DNA of 64,000 nt from Sclerodactyla briareus (GCA_026419785.1 JAODTK010005911.1:655001-719000), one strand, 5' to 3'; positions 1 to 11,370 are shown, counted from the stretch's first letter. The notes: a model not told the origin generated them from the sequence alone. Numbers and translations are program-made.

Positions 1-190
1 ATCAGAATAACTGAAAGCAAGACCCAATCAAGAGCTAAAACTTGCTAAGGCTAGGATTCCATAGGTGTGAATGCAAGACGAGGCAGGAGGCTATCACAAT
101 CAGATCAGACTCATCATAAGCGAGTCCTCATCATCTTCTAGCTATATTCATAGAGTGAACATAAATAATAGGAAGAATTGGAGAACATAC

Positions 191-249
191 ACTGGGGCAA
201 TGCCTTGCTGCGGTTGCTCAACCTCTGATGTCCTTTGCCTATGAAACTG
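191..249 (-). CDS. Tentative exon 22 (last in window)
   Basis: A 59-bp segment in phase with exon 21, with acceptor GCATCAACAG (poor pyrimidine tract) and donor GTATGT. It reads QFHRQRTSEVEQPQQGIAP. In a cadherin-like repeat, a short V.E....G..V segment is expected about here, which is the only positive sign. It lies between two copies of a short inverted motif (47-70 and 1050-1078), so it could be part of an old repeat instead. Confidence 0.3.
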
Positions 250-1128
250 CTGTTGATGCCTAAGCTGTATCAGGCTAGTAGTCCATAGGTTAGTTTTAGC
301 GAAAAAGAGTCAGGAAGACAAAAATTCTTATGAAATACCTTTGGGAGAGCCATAACATCCCAAAAGGGAAGATTAAGCCAGATGTCTGCAGAATTCGCCC
401 ACAATTCTTGAAAAAACAAATCGAGACTGTCCTTATACGCATTCACAATCTTAGACAGAACAACATTTCCAGGAAGGCTATTCCAATGAATAATAACTAT
501 CTGTAAGACAAAATATCTACGTGCAATCTACAGCTTTTGCTGTGAAGCTTGAGGCAATGACCCCCATTGGTGGTAATATGAAAACTCAAAGAAATAGTGA
601 GAGGAAAGGCCCTCTGAGCCATGAGAAAGAAAATCCCGAATCAAATCACTACAAATTTGTCTCAGCTCCATCGGGATGTGCAGATGTGGGGTGCAGCATG
701 ATCCTATGAGTGGATTCATGTGATTACTACCATGAAAAGCATCTGAACTATCTGCAATTGGCTTGTAGAGAAAATAGAATAGAGAAGTAGAAATAGAGAC
801 ACAAAATTCAGTAGCAAGCAAATATATCCTAATAAAATAAATGAACCTTTGTGGCCAAATTCCATGTTTACGGATGGCGGACAACACGCAGCATCACATC
901 AAAATAATGATGCTAAGAAGAGGATCTACATAAGATAAACAATTTAACATCTGATCAGAGGTTGTAGATATCAATGATCCTTGTTCATTACCATACAGTT
1001 GAATTTCTTCTGAAATATCAATCTCCCTCCCAAAATTAAGATTCTGCTCTGCATCTATGGACTCCTAGCCTGAGAATTTTAGACATTACAGACCACTATG
1101 AGATAACACATTATAAGATACCACGTAC
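250..1128. other. Putative intron, mostly unassigned
   Basis: A stretch of 879 bp between exons 22 and 21. Around 740-885 it has an A-rich motif that recurs, diverged, near 8605-8680 and 29195-29255. A CTAGGATTCCATAG-like motif at 47-70 reappears inverted at 1050-1078 and at 29068-29093. No gene is seen. Confidence 0.4.
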
Positions 1129-1237
1129 CAGCTGTGAGGATTCCAAGTAGGGTGGGGCAGTATTGACTGCTCTCACTGTGAACTGAATCTGGTCTTCCTC
1201 CTCTCGGTCAATGGTCCATGAATCCCGATTTGGTGCC
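1129..1237 (-). CDS. Exon 21 of the minus-strand gene, DREE-containing segment
   Basis: A 109-bp exon with acceptor TTTCCCTTTTGCAG and donor GTACGT. It can only be read after two bases of a split codon. It reads APNRDSWTIDREEEDQIQF, TVRAVNTAPPYLESSQL. The TIDREEEDQIQFTVRAVNTA pattern closely resembles the LDRE...V.A.N end of cadherin repeats, and NTAPPY resembles the linker to a next repeat. Whether this is a true cadherin repeat or a related extracellular fold is open. Confidence 0.85.
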
Positions 1238-1322
1238 CTGCAAAAGGGAAAAATAGAAAAACGCTGATATTGATCGGCTGCCAATCACTATTTGACTTTT
1301 CCCCTGTGAATAATTTGCCATA

Positions 1323-1530
1323 AAATAGTGACGTGTGATTTGGGCGACATGATTTGCTTTTTGTCAGAATATTACAGGAGTTCGTTGACAGCCCCCTCCC
1401 GTCGAGCGTCACATAATAGCTCCAGTTCGCTTTGTTGGTGCTATACTCTATGCTCAGATGGTCTTTCTGCCAGACAGAATCAAGTTCTAATTAACTATAT
1501 GTTGTTTCTGTACTCCTGTAATGAATCAGC
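1323..1530 (+). repeat. Dispersed repeat, copy 1
   Basis: About 200 bp that aligns by eye, in the same orientation and with many differences, to 19552-19755. Shared landmarks in order are GTGACRTGTGAT, CGTCAGAA, TTGACAGCC, CAGCCAGACA-like and TATGTTGTTTCTGT. No coding function is evident. The family is not identified. Confidence 0.5.
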
Positions 1531-3258
1531 CAAACTCCAGTCTGTTATCAGAAGTGATCCGAAAGAAGAAACGGCCATGTTGTGACACTAGGTTAAATAC
1601 TATGGCGCAACAAAGAGATCGTTGACAAAATTGACAGAAAAAGGTGGATGTATTCTTCCACGATATTCACACAATATCCCGCCTTCTCACTTTTATCAAA
1701 TTCCAACAAGGCACACAATACACGGTTCATGCCTTCTCCAGTTAATATAATAGCTTGATGGGTATAACCTACTAGTCCTGTTATAAAATGTTGATATTAT
1801 CAACACACACATTTCTGCAGTAGGCCACGCCTGACCAGTCCGATTGTATCAACATCTCAGTTTTTATCAGAGATTATTTTCAGCCGCCTCCCAATTGTCA
1901 AACTGCTAAATGGCAATCAATGATGTCACACGCTGTTACGGTCAAGCCAATCATCCAAAAATTCAGAATTTTTGAAGTGGGGGTTCTCTATCGCTATGTT
2001 CAGCGCAATCCACAAAATTGGAAGTGGAATTACAATTTAAAAAGGACATTGATAAGCATGTTGAGCCAACAGTATTAGTAGCGCATTGCAGGAAGAATAT
2101 AGTTGTGGGGTTGCCGGATATAAGGGTCAGTAGGAAATCTTTAGGAGGAATATATCAATTAACACAAAGCTGACCAACCCAAGAAGTTCAATTCTGGGCC
2201 TGTCAAATTGGATGATCTGCCCATTGACGACGAATTGTCCATTGAATTGCTGACATAGGACTCCAGCCATGGCATTTTCTACTACCCCAGTGCAATATGG
2301 GGTTGGGGCATATTAGGGAAATCCCGAAAACATAACAATTAATAATTGTGGTGGGAAGTTCATTTATTTGTGCACTCGCAGAGATTGGACCTGTCATGAA
2401 ATCTTTTTGTGTTTTTTTTGTCTCATGATTTCCAATTGTCATTCGCTATTGAAAAAATCAATGGAAACTCACAGAGGCTGTGAAGTTCTTTTTGTAATTG
2501 GCTAACAGTTTAGTCCTACAGACTGCATGGACTCTCATGAATACTGCACATTCTCCTCACCGGAGTCACCAGTGCTCAGACTGGCTTGATAATTGACTCC
2601 CCACGTCATCCATGAAAGAAAATATGCAGATCGATTCTCTTCTGACAAGTCGGCGTCCGTTGATTGAGATCTGAAAAAACACGAACATTCATATCCACCT
2701 TATTTAAATGAATGTTTCTATACACGGCTGAAACCGGTCAAAGTTGATGATCACAGGGGGCAATGTAGAGACATCTGCTAAAAACCAAGCATGCAAAACG
2801 TTACTCCTGAAAAAGGGGCTGCGATCCGTTTTCAAATATGGAGGGCCAGGGGGACATCTGCACGCCCACACTTTGGTCTTTTGCCAACGCAGGGAACTGC
2901 CATGCTCCTTGGGGCCCAGGGGTGAGGCCATTTTGTGGGCCGACCATTTTATTTGTGCTGAATTACTCTATTTAAAAGAAATACAGTATGAATGTGGTGA
3001 TTTTTTTTTTGGAAAACTAAACACAGGGGATGGAGCAAAATGGCTTTCAACAAGAACCCAGCAGTAACAAGTTTACTCATATATTAGAACTGTGGGCTCA
3101 ATTAGGTTGGGTGGTCAAGCATGTCAACAGATATACTGTATGATTATCTCTTCATTTGTCAGCACTCTTCTTGGTAACATAAACAAGTTCTAAATGCATT
3201 CCCCCACAAACACTGTTTACCTCATATAGGAGTGCCAACAAGTGGAAAAAAAAAATGA

Positions 3259-3320
3259 TAATATATATATGTTATATATATATATATATATATCTATATA
3301 TATATATATATATATATATA
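3259..3320. repeat. (TA)n microsatellite
   Basis: About 60 bp of almost pure TA dinucleotide with single interruptions (GTTATA, ATCTATA). Confidence 0.9.
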
Positions 3321-3722
3321 ATTTGGAATATATAGCATCAAACTTACACTTTTGTGTGTGTCAAAATGTTATAAGGACTTGCAGCAATGCAAGTCCTGTT
3401 CACTCAATAAATACTACCGTTTGTTCAATTTTTTTCACTATGACTCTAACATGTGAACCCCAACATTGTTTGAACATGTTAGCTCATCTCCTATTGTTGA
3501 AAAGAAATCTCACGTTTATCCTCAGCCTTGGCTCCCAATCCAAATTCAATATCAAGACAGACATTTTAGTGACAGTTCAACACAAATAGAAATATGATAG
3601 TGTTTCGCCTGAATTTTATTCAAATTTGATAACATATTCCATCATAACAGAATGTTGTCAGAAGCCTGGTGCTAATGGTCACATTGAAACTTTGCTGGGA
3701 CCAAAAGTAACAGGGGGCTTAC

Positions 3723-3817
3723 TTAAGAGGTGGTTTGAATTCGCAATCCCATTCATTTTCGCGAAAAAGCCTCAGCATTATGATGACGCGTCCCGAAGTA
3801 AACGATTGATGAGGCCG
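3723..3817 (-). CDS. Exon 20 of the minus-strand gene
   Basis: A 95-bp exon with strong acceptor GTTCTTTTTTAG and donor GTAAGC. Two frames have stops. The open one starts on a codon boundary and reads SGRVIIMLRLFRENEWDCEF and then KPPL, leaving two bases that fit exon 21. VIIMLRLFR looks like a beta strand. A plus-strand open frame over the same bases is a shadow. Confidence 0.6.
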
Positions 3818-4506
3818 CTAAAAAAGAACGGGAAGCAGCACTTTTTATGTCAGCCAAATATTGGGAGGGACATTTGATATTATGCCCTCCCCCCTTTCAT
3901 AGTTTATTGATGGACCTGTGGCCCCCTCCCATATGATGCCAGCCATATGCTAAAATATTTGACAAATGAATTATAGTTGGGATCTGGATGGAAACCAAAA
4001 TTGATCACAAAATTATTGGAAACGAAGAAGAATATTGTGCCATTTATTGGGGAAACCAAGTTCCCATCTTTCTGGTGACCAGTGTGAATCTACTCAAATT
4101 GTGTGTCACCCTACTAGAAATTTAAAGACTGTCGAATTGTTCCCCCTGTAAGGTCAACAATTCTTCCAAGTACATGGGAATACCAAGCGACCATGCTACA
4201 AAATGAAAATTTGCACGTTGCACTTCGCTAGTTACTCCTCTCACAGTGTTAGTGCAAACTATAATCAAAACTGCAATTGTAACAGAATAATGGTGAACAC
4301 CACAGTCTTCTTGTACCCATGTGTGAGAGTGGTATTGCTTCGCAATATTAAGAGTGATAGTGGTATTATCTCCCTCTGATACGATAATTTTTAAAGTTCA
4401 GCTAGCATCACCTGCTCGATTCAGTTCAATTTATCAACTAAATCATTGATGATGCGCAGGGCTGATAACAACTCAACCAAAAATTCTCTTTGCTGCTGAA
4501 TAACAC
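3818..4506. other. Short putative intron, nothing recognised
   Basis: A 689-bp stretch between exons 20 and 19. I see no repeat, gene or RNA in it. Confidence 0.3.
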
Positions 4507-4562
4507 ACTCAGGTAATGAGTCGCTGCGTATAGAGTTGCCAAGTGTTCAAGAGGAAACTTCA
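4507..4562 (-). CDS. Candidate exon 19 of the minus-strand gene
   Basis: Acceptor GATCTATATCACATTAG lies only 64 bp below the donor of exon 18. In the phase left there it reads KFPLEHLATLYAATHYLS. The chosen donor (GTGTTA) is weak, and the frame stays open for 25 more residues, so the lower boundary is uncertain. It supplies the phase change that exon 20 needs. Confidence 0.35.
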
Positions 4563-4626
4563 CTAATGTGATATAGATCAGTAACACTAGTGAGCAGTAA
4601 ATTAATTTTTCCGTAGGTCCACTTAC

Positions 4627-4741
4627 GATCAAGAATACGGGGGCCAAGAACTTCTTGTGATATTGGGGTCAGAAGAGTTCGGGTCAATTTGGAGGCTGTC
4701 ATTGAAATCAAATAGACACTTATAACGTCCTGGGTGGTATT
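4627..4741 (-). CDS. Exon 18 of the minus-strand gene
   Basis: A 115-bp exon with very good borders: acceptor CATTCCTTATTGCAG and perfect donor GTAAGT. Only the frame starting on its first base is open to the donor. It reads NTTQDVISVYLISMTASKL and then TRTLLTPISQEVLGPRILD, with an NTT sequon. The alternating and partly helical look would suit a GAIN-type region as found between REJ and the membrane in polycystins, which is inference. A 13-bp tandem array begins 77 bp upstream of its acceptor. Confidence 0.65.
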
Positions 4742-4817
4742 CTGCAATAAGGAATGCGAATGAATATTACTTTATTATCAATAATATTATGCATTTCAGC
4801 AAGAATTCCACAAGCCA

Positions 4818-4890
4818 GGTAGCTGACCTTGGTAGCTGACATTGGTAGCTGACATTGGTAGCTGACATTGGTAGCTGACATTGGTAGCTT
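4818..4890. repeat. 13-bp tandem repeat, about 5.6 copies
   Basis: The unit GGTAGCTGACATT is repeated almost perfectly; the first copy has CC in place of CA. The low divergence suggests recent expansion. It sits 77 bp upstream of the acceptor of exon 18 on the minus strand. Confidence 0.95.
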
Positions 4891-5138
4891 CATAGATGAT
4901 ACTCAGTAGAAAGGCGACTGAAATCTCACTCAATACATTATTCTCTGCTAAGACAGACAGACCATCAAACATTTTTGCAGATATAATTGTGAGGATCCTG
5001 AATAGGCATTGCGGAACTCGCGGGTTCAACCTTGGATTTATAACTTGTTCAAGTTCAGCCAGAGACTGCCTTAAATTACAGTTTTATATTTTATGAATTA
5101 AAAAGTCAACAAAACGAGGCAGGTTTGTGAATCTGTGA

Positions 5139-5492
5139 ACCGAGTGGTTGGCGGTCTCCACCCGGGAGACGCGGTTTTCAATAGTCGGTAAGGGTCCCTA
5201 CTGAAGACTTTAAAAATGGTACCTGTTTGCCTTCTCGCTGGACGCTCACCGAGTGATTGGGTACAAACTGGGTAAGCAATTCGCAAGTTCGTCTGCGTGT
5301 GATCACCCCCCACTACAACATTAAGGTAATGCAAAAGAGGCATTGCCTTATGCTGTGTACATGGTGAGGATTCGCAGCTGGACAATAGGGGCAGTAGCCA
5401 GGTCTGCGCCTTGCTGCGGGCAACGTGAAATCAGGAGGATCTATGCCCACCTCGGCAAAAGTAGATCCCATGGAACAACAAAAAAGAACAAA
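5139..5492 (+). mobile_element. tRNA-derived SINE, copy A (diverged)
   Basis: The head ACCGAGTGGTTGGCGG resembles tRNA box A. The body (GACTTTAAAAATGG, CCTTCTCGC, GGTAAGCAAT, GCAAAAGAGGCATTGCCTT, TCGCAGCTGACAAT-like) matches the copies at 34301-34672 and 37560-37953. It ends in an A-rich tail. Box B is decayed (ACGCGGTTTTCAATAG). No coding capacity. Confidence 0.8.
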
Positions 5493-5649
5493 CTACTAAA
5501 CCCCCATAAGATATAGTGTACTAAAATCATGGGTACCTATTCATTACACCAACGGAGTTGGCACCCCTCCCCCACCCCCCTTCCCACGCTTCTGAATTGT
5601 CTAGAATAACATGGGGACCAGTAATACATGAATAATAATAATATATAAC

Positions 5650-5693
5650 CTGTCTTGCCGAAGATGCCAGGAATTTTTGCCCCAATATCACAA
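5650..5693 (-). CDS. Candidate exon 17 (44 bp) of the minus-strand gene
   Basis: Strong acceptor GCTCTTTTCCACAG and donor CAG|GTTATA. Entered in the phase of exon 16 it reads VILGQKFLASSARQ and ends on a codon boundary, as exon 18 requires. Another open frame (CDIGAKIPGIFGKT) exists, so the frame rests on the neighbours. Confidence 0.4.
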
Positions 5694-7069
5694 CTGTGGA
5701 AAAGAGCAACGGAACGCTTGGTTTCTAGCAATAACGGTCGTCGCAAAATGGGTAAATAGGAAGCAATGGAAAATAGTGTGACTATTGGTAGCATTTCGGG
5801 GAAGTAGAAAACCTGATATGCTGTTCAGTAGTTTTGGTCTAAAAACTGACGGCTATGCACTTCCAAAAGTGTAGCCATTTTATGCATTTGAAGAGCATTT
5901 CGCTATGATCCACCAGCTATGTCGTCTAGCTGATTAATATGATCTGCAAATCTTCAGTCACTAATATTATTAAACCATCATGAGCGTTTCTGTAAACAAG
6001 CTATGATCACGTCTCTATATACCTAATTGATTCTTCTGGGAGGCCCAGGAGTCATACCCTAGAAAGGTATTTGGTTTACTAACACACCATCCGACCACTG
6101 GGATATTGTGGATTTGGTTTACTAACCTCACCACAGACACTGTGATATTCGTGTATTGGTTTACTAATCCCCCACCATTCAACACTGTGATATTGTGTAT
6201 TGGTTTACTAAACTCACATACGACACTGTGTATTGTGTATTTGGGTTTTTACAACCTCACAATTCGACACTGTGATATTGTGTATTTGGTTTTCTAACCT
6301 CACCTTCGACACGGTGAATTGTGTAGTGGTTTACTAACCTAACCCACGACCACTTGATATTGTGTATTGGTTTATACCTCACCATCGGACACGGTGATAT
6401 TGTATTGGGTTCCTAACCTCACCAACCGGGACACTGTGATATTGTGTATTGGTTTACAACCCTGACCATGAAACTGTGAATTGTGGATTTTGTACTAATC
6501 ACATCAGACATGTGATATTGGTATTTGGTTGACTAACCTCCCATTCGACACTGGGATAATTGTGTTTGGGTTTAGAACCTCACCATCCGGACCCTGGATA
6601 TGTGTATTTGGTTTACTACCGCACATTCGACACTCTGAATTGTGTATTGGTTTACTAACCTCACCATTCGACCCTGGCATGTGATTGGTTACTAACCTCA
6701 CCATTCGACACTTGATATGTGTTATGTTGGTGTAAACCTCACCATCCGGCACTGTGACTTGTGTATTGGGTTTACGAACCTCACCATCCGACACTGTGAT
6801 ATTGTGTATTGGTTACTAACCTCCACATTCGACACTGTGATATTGGGTAGTGGTTTACTAACCTCACCATCCGACACGGTGTATTGCAATGAAGCTAGTC
6901 CTTCAAAGTCAGCTCAATAATCCAGTGGTTGAAATGTCCCCCCTATTAAGAAATGTGTAAAAAAAGCTCTGTGACATGGGTTCAGGAGTATGAGGCAGGG
7001 AGTAGACGAACCATCTCATTTTTCAGTATGATAGTTTGTAACAGGCATGTGGGCGAGGGAGATATTCAC
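5694..7069. other. Putative intron dominated by the 42-bp satellite
   Basis: 1.4 kb between exons 17 and 16. Apart from the satellite at 6070-6885, the flanks 5694-6069 and 6886-7069 show nothing I recognise. Confidence 0.4.
6070..6885. repeat. 42-bp satellite array, about 19 copies
   Basis: The consensus unit contains TTGGTTTACTAACCTCACC, then ATCCGACACTGTGATATTGT. Copies differ mainly by one-base gains and losses (for example in the GT, TTT and CC runs) rather than by substitutions. Open frames across it are repeat artefacts. Confidence 0.95.
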
Positions 7070-7155
7070 AAAGTTTTGTTTCTGTGAGTTGAGTAATTCT
7101 TATGAGGATTTCCAAAGATAGCTCTGTGCACTCTTCAGGCAGAGTGGGTATGTGC
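7070..7155 (-). CDS. Candidate exon 16 of the minus-strand gene
   Basis: An 86-bp segment with acceptor CTATGCACCACAG and a moderate donor (GTGAAT). It is in phase with exon 15 and reads HIPTLPEECTELSLEILIRI and then TQLTETKL. An LP followed by a strand such as LSLEILIRIT is typical of the end of REJ-type modules. It lies just beyond the 42-bp satellite. It leaves one base, which exon 17 takes up. Confidence 0.45.
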
Positions 7156-8904
7156 CTGTGGTGCATAGTTGACTGACATTTGACACCATCTATTATACAT
7201 GACATTAAGGCAGCTGTTGGAACAGCTTATTATAAATTTGGAATTTTGGGCACCGAAAAGCAAAATTTGGGAGAATAAGAACCATCATGCAACAGTGCGA
7301 TTGATTTCTTGTCTAAGTGACTTTCACTGACCTTGGAAGTGTGAATATTATCTCCATTTGATGAACTGTCTCTGACTGACTGAAAAAAAAAAAAAAAAAA
7401 AAGACTGAAAATGCCTGACATACCTTTCAATTATAAGGATATAAAGAAGACGGTATTGATTTCCTATAACTCAGGACATTTAAAAAATATTACATCTAGT
7501 GTGACTAGGGACCTTACCCTGACCCGATTCTTTTATTCTACATGTCCGACCTACCCACCACTAATGAAACCTAACATATCCTAGCGTGTGTTAAACAGTC
7601 GACCTTTCCACAAAGATCAGACTGGGTACCTTGTAGACTTGACCTTGATCTGTCCTTGAAAATTGAATCAGCCACTAGATATACCAACTCACATACCCTG
7701 TATGTGCCATACACACAATATCTTTGTATTGAACATTCTTGTTAACAAGATTTCGAAGCTTTGACATCTTTTGACCTCAATGACTCATGACTGACCCCAA
7801 ACAATAGAGAATCAAGCTCATTACAGCTACCTATATACTCACTCACGTATGAGTCTTATCCATTATTGCCTTCAGCAATTACCATTTTGGGACTCAAGTT
7901 TTGGCAAGTCACCAGCATTTTCTACTCTTGCCATTTCTGGAATTCTTTTGTGTTCTATGATTTTCAGACTTCAACCATGACTTCAGTTACCTTGGCCACT
8001 ACCTGAAAACCATGGGTCATCCAATGTATCACTGACACCTTAATGCAATATGGTCTACTACATGTTGCATTAGCCATTTATCGTGCCACGGGAGTAACAC
8101 ACACATAACCATACGAGCTACACTTCATCTCGTCCGCTACTTCCATACTAATTTTACTATGTGTCAATTTGGCATTATACATTTGCTGATTCTACATCAC
8201 ATTTTCAGTAACTCCTGTATATATGATGTAAATTGATATATTTGTGTGGAAGTTCATAAGAACCTCGAACAAAAGTATAACTGACTTTTGGTCAAGTGCC
8301 TCACAAGAGTTGAAAGTTTCGCAGAACCATGCAGAAAGATAGTTAGCAGGTGCCCATGACTTCCTTCCACTTCCCCACTTTGACTGAATGGTAAGATAAT
8401 GACACTTTGACATACAACTCTTCCCTGTGGTTATACTTTTATGGCACGCAGGCAAATACATTAGGCCTACTGTAGTTCTAACTCCCTCAGGCTAGCATAC
8501 CATCAATGCCAATGGCTGGGTATGACATTGACACCACTGGTAGCAGATTTAGGCGAGTGAAAAACATGAAGGACTGATGGCTAAGAACGATGCTGTCGGT
8601 GAGAGGTTGCAGAAAAGTAGACAAATTCCATAGCAGCAAAAACAGACAACCATGTAAATAAAATAAAATGAGCAAATGCTTTGGTACACAAATTAAATGG
8701 AATCCTAGTTCAATTCAGCCGACAGCATAACAACGCATCAAAACAGTTAGCTAGGGCTAAAAAGGATTGGCCGAGAAATATCATACACAAACTGTATGTA
8801 CAATAACTGTCTTGTTATATTACAGATTCCTGGGTGACCTAGGATAACTCAGGTTGATCTGAAAACCATGTACAAGTTTCTGGAAAAATTAAGTGTTTAC
8901 TCAC
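7156..8904. other. Putative intron, nothing recognised
   Basis: 1.75 kb between exons 16 and 15. It has a 20-base A run at about 7383-7402 and an A-rich motif at 8605-8680 shared with 740-885. No gene or RNA is visible. Confidence 0.4.
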
Positions 8905-8999
8905 GTGGTACTGTCAATATTGAGTGGAAAGAAAGGGAATCTACCGGACTCATCAGTGAAAGAGTAAACCAGCTGTGTGTCAGCATCCGCATCAGTGGC
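8905..8999 (-). CDS. Exon 15 of the minus-strand gene, cadherin/REJ-like segment
   Basis: A 95-bp exon with acceptor TTATTTCTTTGCAG and consensus donor GTGAGT. It reads ATDADADTQLVYSFTDESGR and then FPFFPLNIDST. The ATDAD.D...L.YSF pattern is common to cadherin repeats, dystroglycan-type cadherin domains and REJ modules, where acidic residues often bind calcium. It also joins in phase directly to exon 21 at 1129, which would give a cadherin-like repeat ending in a DREE motif. A chain through exons 16-20 is also in phase, so alternative splicing or a wrong small-exon chain are both possible. Confidence 0.85.
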
Positions 9000-9104
9000 C
9001 TGCAAAGAAATAAATTATACATGTGCCAATACTCAGCAACTGGAATTCTGGAATAAAGTAACTAAGACATTGGGGACCAGCCTAAGTAACAATGACAACA
9101 TGAT

Positions 9105-9333
9105 ATGACAATCATCATCATCATATCATCATCATCATCATCATTGTATGCGAATCATAATATAATAATAATAATAATAATAATCATATATAATAATAAT
9201 AATAATAATAATAATTAATAATAATAATAATCATCATCATCATCATCATCATAATCATAATCATCATCATCATATCATCATCATCATCATCATCATCATA
9301 GTAATCATAATCATAATAATAATAATAATCATA
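9105..9333. repeat. Compound (ATC)n/(AAT)n microsatellite
   Basis: About 230 bp of trinucleotide repeats changing between ATC, AAT and mixed ATCATA units. Acidic or Met-rich open frames here are artefacts of the repeat. Confidence 0.95.
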
Positions 9334-10989
9334 ATGATCAACATGAAAATGAGTGTCTCTATAGCCCTCTTCCACATGGAAGACATGTGGAAATGCAAAA
9401 GTGATCCACAGATATTACCACTTTTATACTATATAAAAAAAAAAACTTCAGAAAATTGTGATCAAGGAACACCAATGAGCCTGTTCACGGTTGTGAGTAT
9501 GCAAGCTTACAACTGAATAGTTTGAGGGTATAGACAAGACTCTCCCCATAGATAGCTCTATTATTACAGCCTGCTGATAGGATGTGTTATTTCCATCATT
9601 TCTTCGAAAGGCTGTTCAGCAAACTGTTTGTGAACGTCGAACAGTCAGTGTACCATAAGGACTGGAGAATATTACGACTACGTCCTGCGTATAGCAACAA
9701 CGTGCCTACTGCGGTTGATCACGCAAAAACATCAAAGTAGTCCCAACCTGTACTTCTGCATGACTGCTGCAGAATTACAACCATATAATACCGTCCGTGA
9801 ATAAAACCTCAGAAAAATGTAGGAACAAGGAAACAGCAATAACTCATGCACTACAGCAAACATGGTGGCTCGGGAGTTGATTCAGTTAGGCTCAGGACCA
9901 GGGTACCCCTCGATGACTGGGGGGTGTCGTGATGTTTGGATGGTTATTGACCCTGTGTGTGTATCTGTCCGTTGGAAAAATCATGAAATAGGTCTTAAAA
10001 CCGGACGTGCCATTTTAATTAGGTGAATATCGGCAGTTCCTGACACAGAATTATCAAAATTAGGATCTTATGCATAAAAATGGCCTCCACGGTCACATTT
10101 TAATCTATAAATAGATATAAATATATCCTGCCCCATACAGTCTCTGAATCTTTAACATATTCTCAGCTGGAAACCACATTTGATGTTGCAGGTAAGTACT
10201 GGAGGGGGAAATTCCTTTCTGATCCAAAACGAAAGCAGGATTGTTCAGAAAATGTGTACCAGTTTTTTTTTGTTATAGGAGACTGCGCCACTATAATCAA
10301 TATTAGTGAAAAAGCTTCAGTCAAGCGACAAGGGAAGAAACAAATACATTTAGAATTGTCTACTCGACAGTGCATAGCAGAATAGTATCATGCATGCATT
10401 TCCAGTATACATTAGAATGTGAGACAGAGAACAGTCTCTGGAATGAAATGTGTTAGTCCTGCTGACCTCCTGTAATGCCAATGAACTCAAAACTGATTTT
10501 CAAGAATTGTGGGCGAATTCTTTAGGCATCTGGGTTTTCTTCTCTTTGAGATGTTGTTGCTTCGGGGCTCTCATGAGGATTTTGTCCTTCCTGACCTTCG
10601 TCTCACTAAACTAAACTAATTCATCCAATGTCAGAGAGGGTGATAAGTATGGGGGAATCTGTAAAACAATTGTGCTGGTAGGATGGATAGTTTCCATCTG
10701 GGATGTTCCGCAAGAGTGTTTTGCACACGCTTCGTGCCAAGTTGAGCAGACATTTTTCCCCCTATGACTTTTGACACAATAGCATTTTTTATCTCGATAC
10801 CTGTAATTGTGAAAAGGGCATATTCTTTCTTGACACACAACCTTTGAGTTGTCCATTGGTGTCTGTAGCCCTCACTAGCAGAGTGTTACTCAGTGATTCA
10901 ATTCAAAGTCAAAGCCAAACTATCAGGGTGTGATTATCCCCTTTATTCTCATGGTGAAGTAGACATCAGTCTTCCTGGGCAGAGAATAC
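9334..10989. other. Putative intron with parts of a dispersed repeat
   Basis: 9520-9575 (GGTATAGACAAGA, CTCCCCATAG) and 10620-10750 (GGTAGGATG, TTTTGCACACGC-like) match the two halves of 35808-36060, where they are close together. Otherwise nothing is recognised. Confidence 0.45.
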
Positions 10990-11029
10990 CGTATGCCATC
11001 TCATACCCATCACTATTGTGGGCTGTAAC
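10990..11029 (-). CDS. Candidate exon 14 (40 bp) of the minus-strand gene
   Basis: Good acceptor CTTCATTTCCAG but a weak donor (GTATTC). In the phase left by exon 13 it reads LQPTIVMGMRWHT and ends on a codon boundary, exactly as exon 15 needs. Another frame (VTAHNSDGYEMAY) is also open but fits neither neighbour. The exon is kept because it alone reconciles exons 13 and 15. Confidence 0.45.
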
Positions 11030-11250
11030 CTGGAAATGAAGTAGAGGAGCTCGTGTGGATATTATCCATCGATTGAAATTCAGAAAATATTCTGGGAAGT
11101 CCAGTGAAGATTGAAATGGCAAAGCATAACACAGCTAGTGTGCGACCTTTTGAGCCGTACAATAATGTCCTTAAGGAATATAGTGAAGTGGTGGTATATA
11201 TCCTGTGCCGCGCATGTGACAGTACTATAGGAATAACAAGGTCAGCTTAC

Positions 11251-11370
11251 TTTTCTTCTATAATTTGACGATGATCAGCTGGAGAGACATCACACCTGCA
11301 CCAATTGATCAGGACCTCACAATCCTTTGTACTTATACCGGAATGAATCAACAGACAACATCCAGGGTTC
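11251..11370 (-). CDS. Exon 13 of the minus-strand gene
   Basis: A 120-bp exon with acceptor AATTCTGCAG and donor GTAAGC, in the phase left by exon 12. It is cysteine-rich, with NPGCCLLIHSG, TKDCEVLINWCRC and DVSPADHRQIIEE. Five cysteines within 40 residues suggest disulfides in an extracellular domain. A shorter alternative using an internal GTGAGG donor is possible in another frame but would not match the neighbours. The family is not recognised. Confidence 0.65.

Larger units (their letters stand above)
1238..3722. other. Putative intron with dispersed repeats and two exon-like pieces
   Basis: 1323-1530 is similar to 19552-19755. 1640-1760 is similar to 25420-25510. 2563-2670 and 2491-2519 look like minus-strand exons but do not fit the neighbours' phases. 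A (TA)n tract lies at the lower-numbered side of the 3.3-3.7 kb part. Nothing else is recognised. Confidence 0.4.

Noticed and set aside
6060..6920. CRISPR-like regularly spaced repeats
   Set aside because: Head-to-tail 42-bp satellite without unique spacers, in a eukaryotic context.
9184..9375. Asp/Met/Tyr-rich open frame
   Set aside because: Translation of the ATC/AAT microsatellite.
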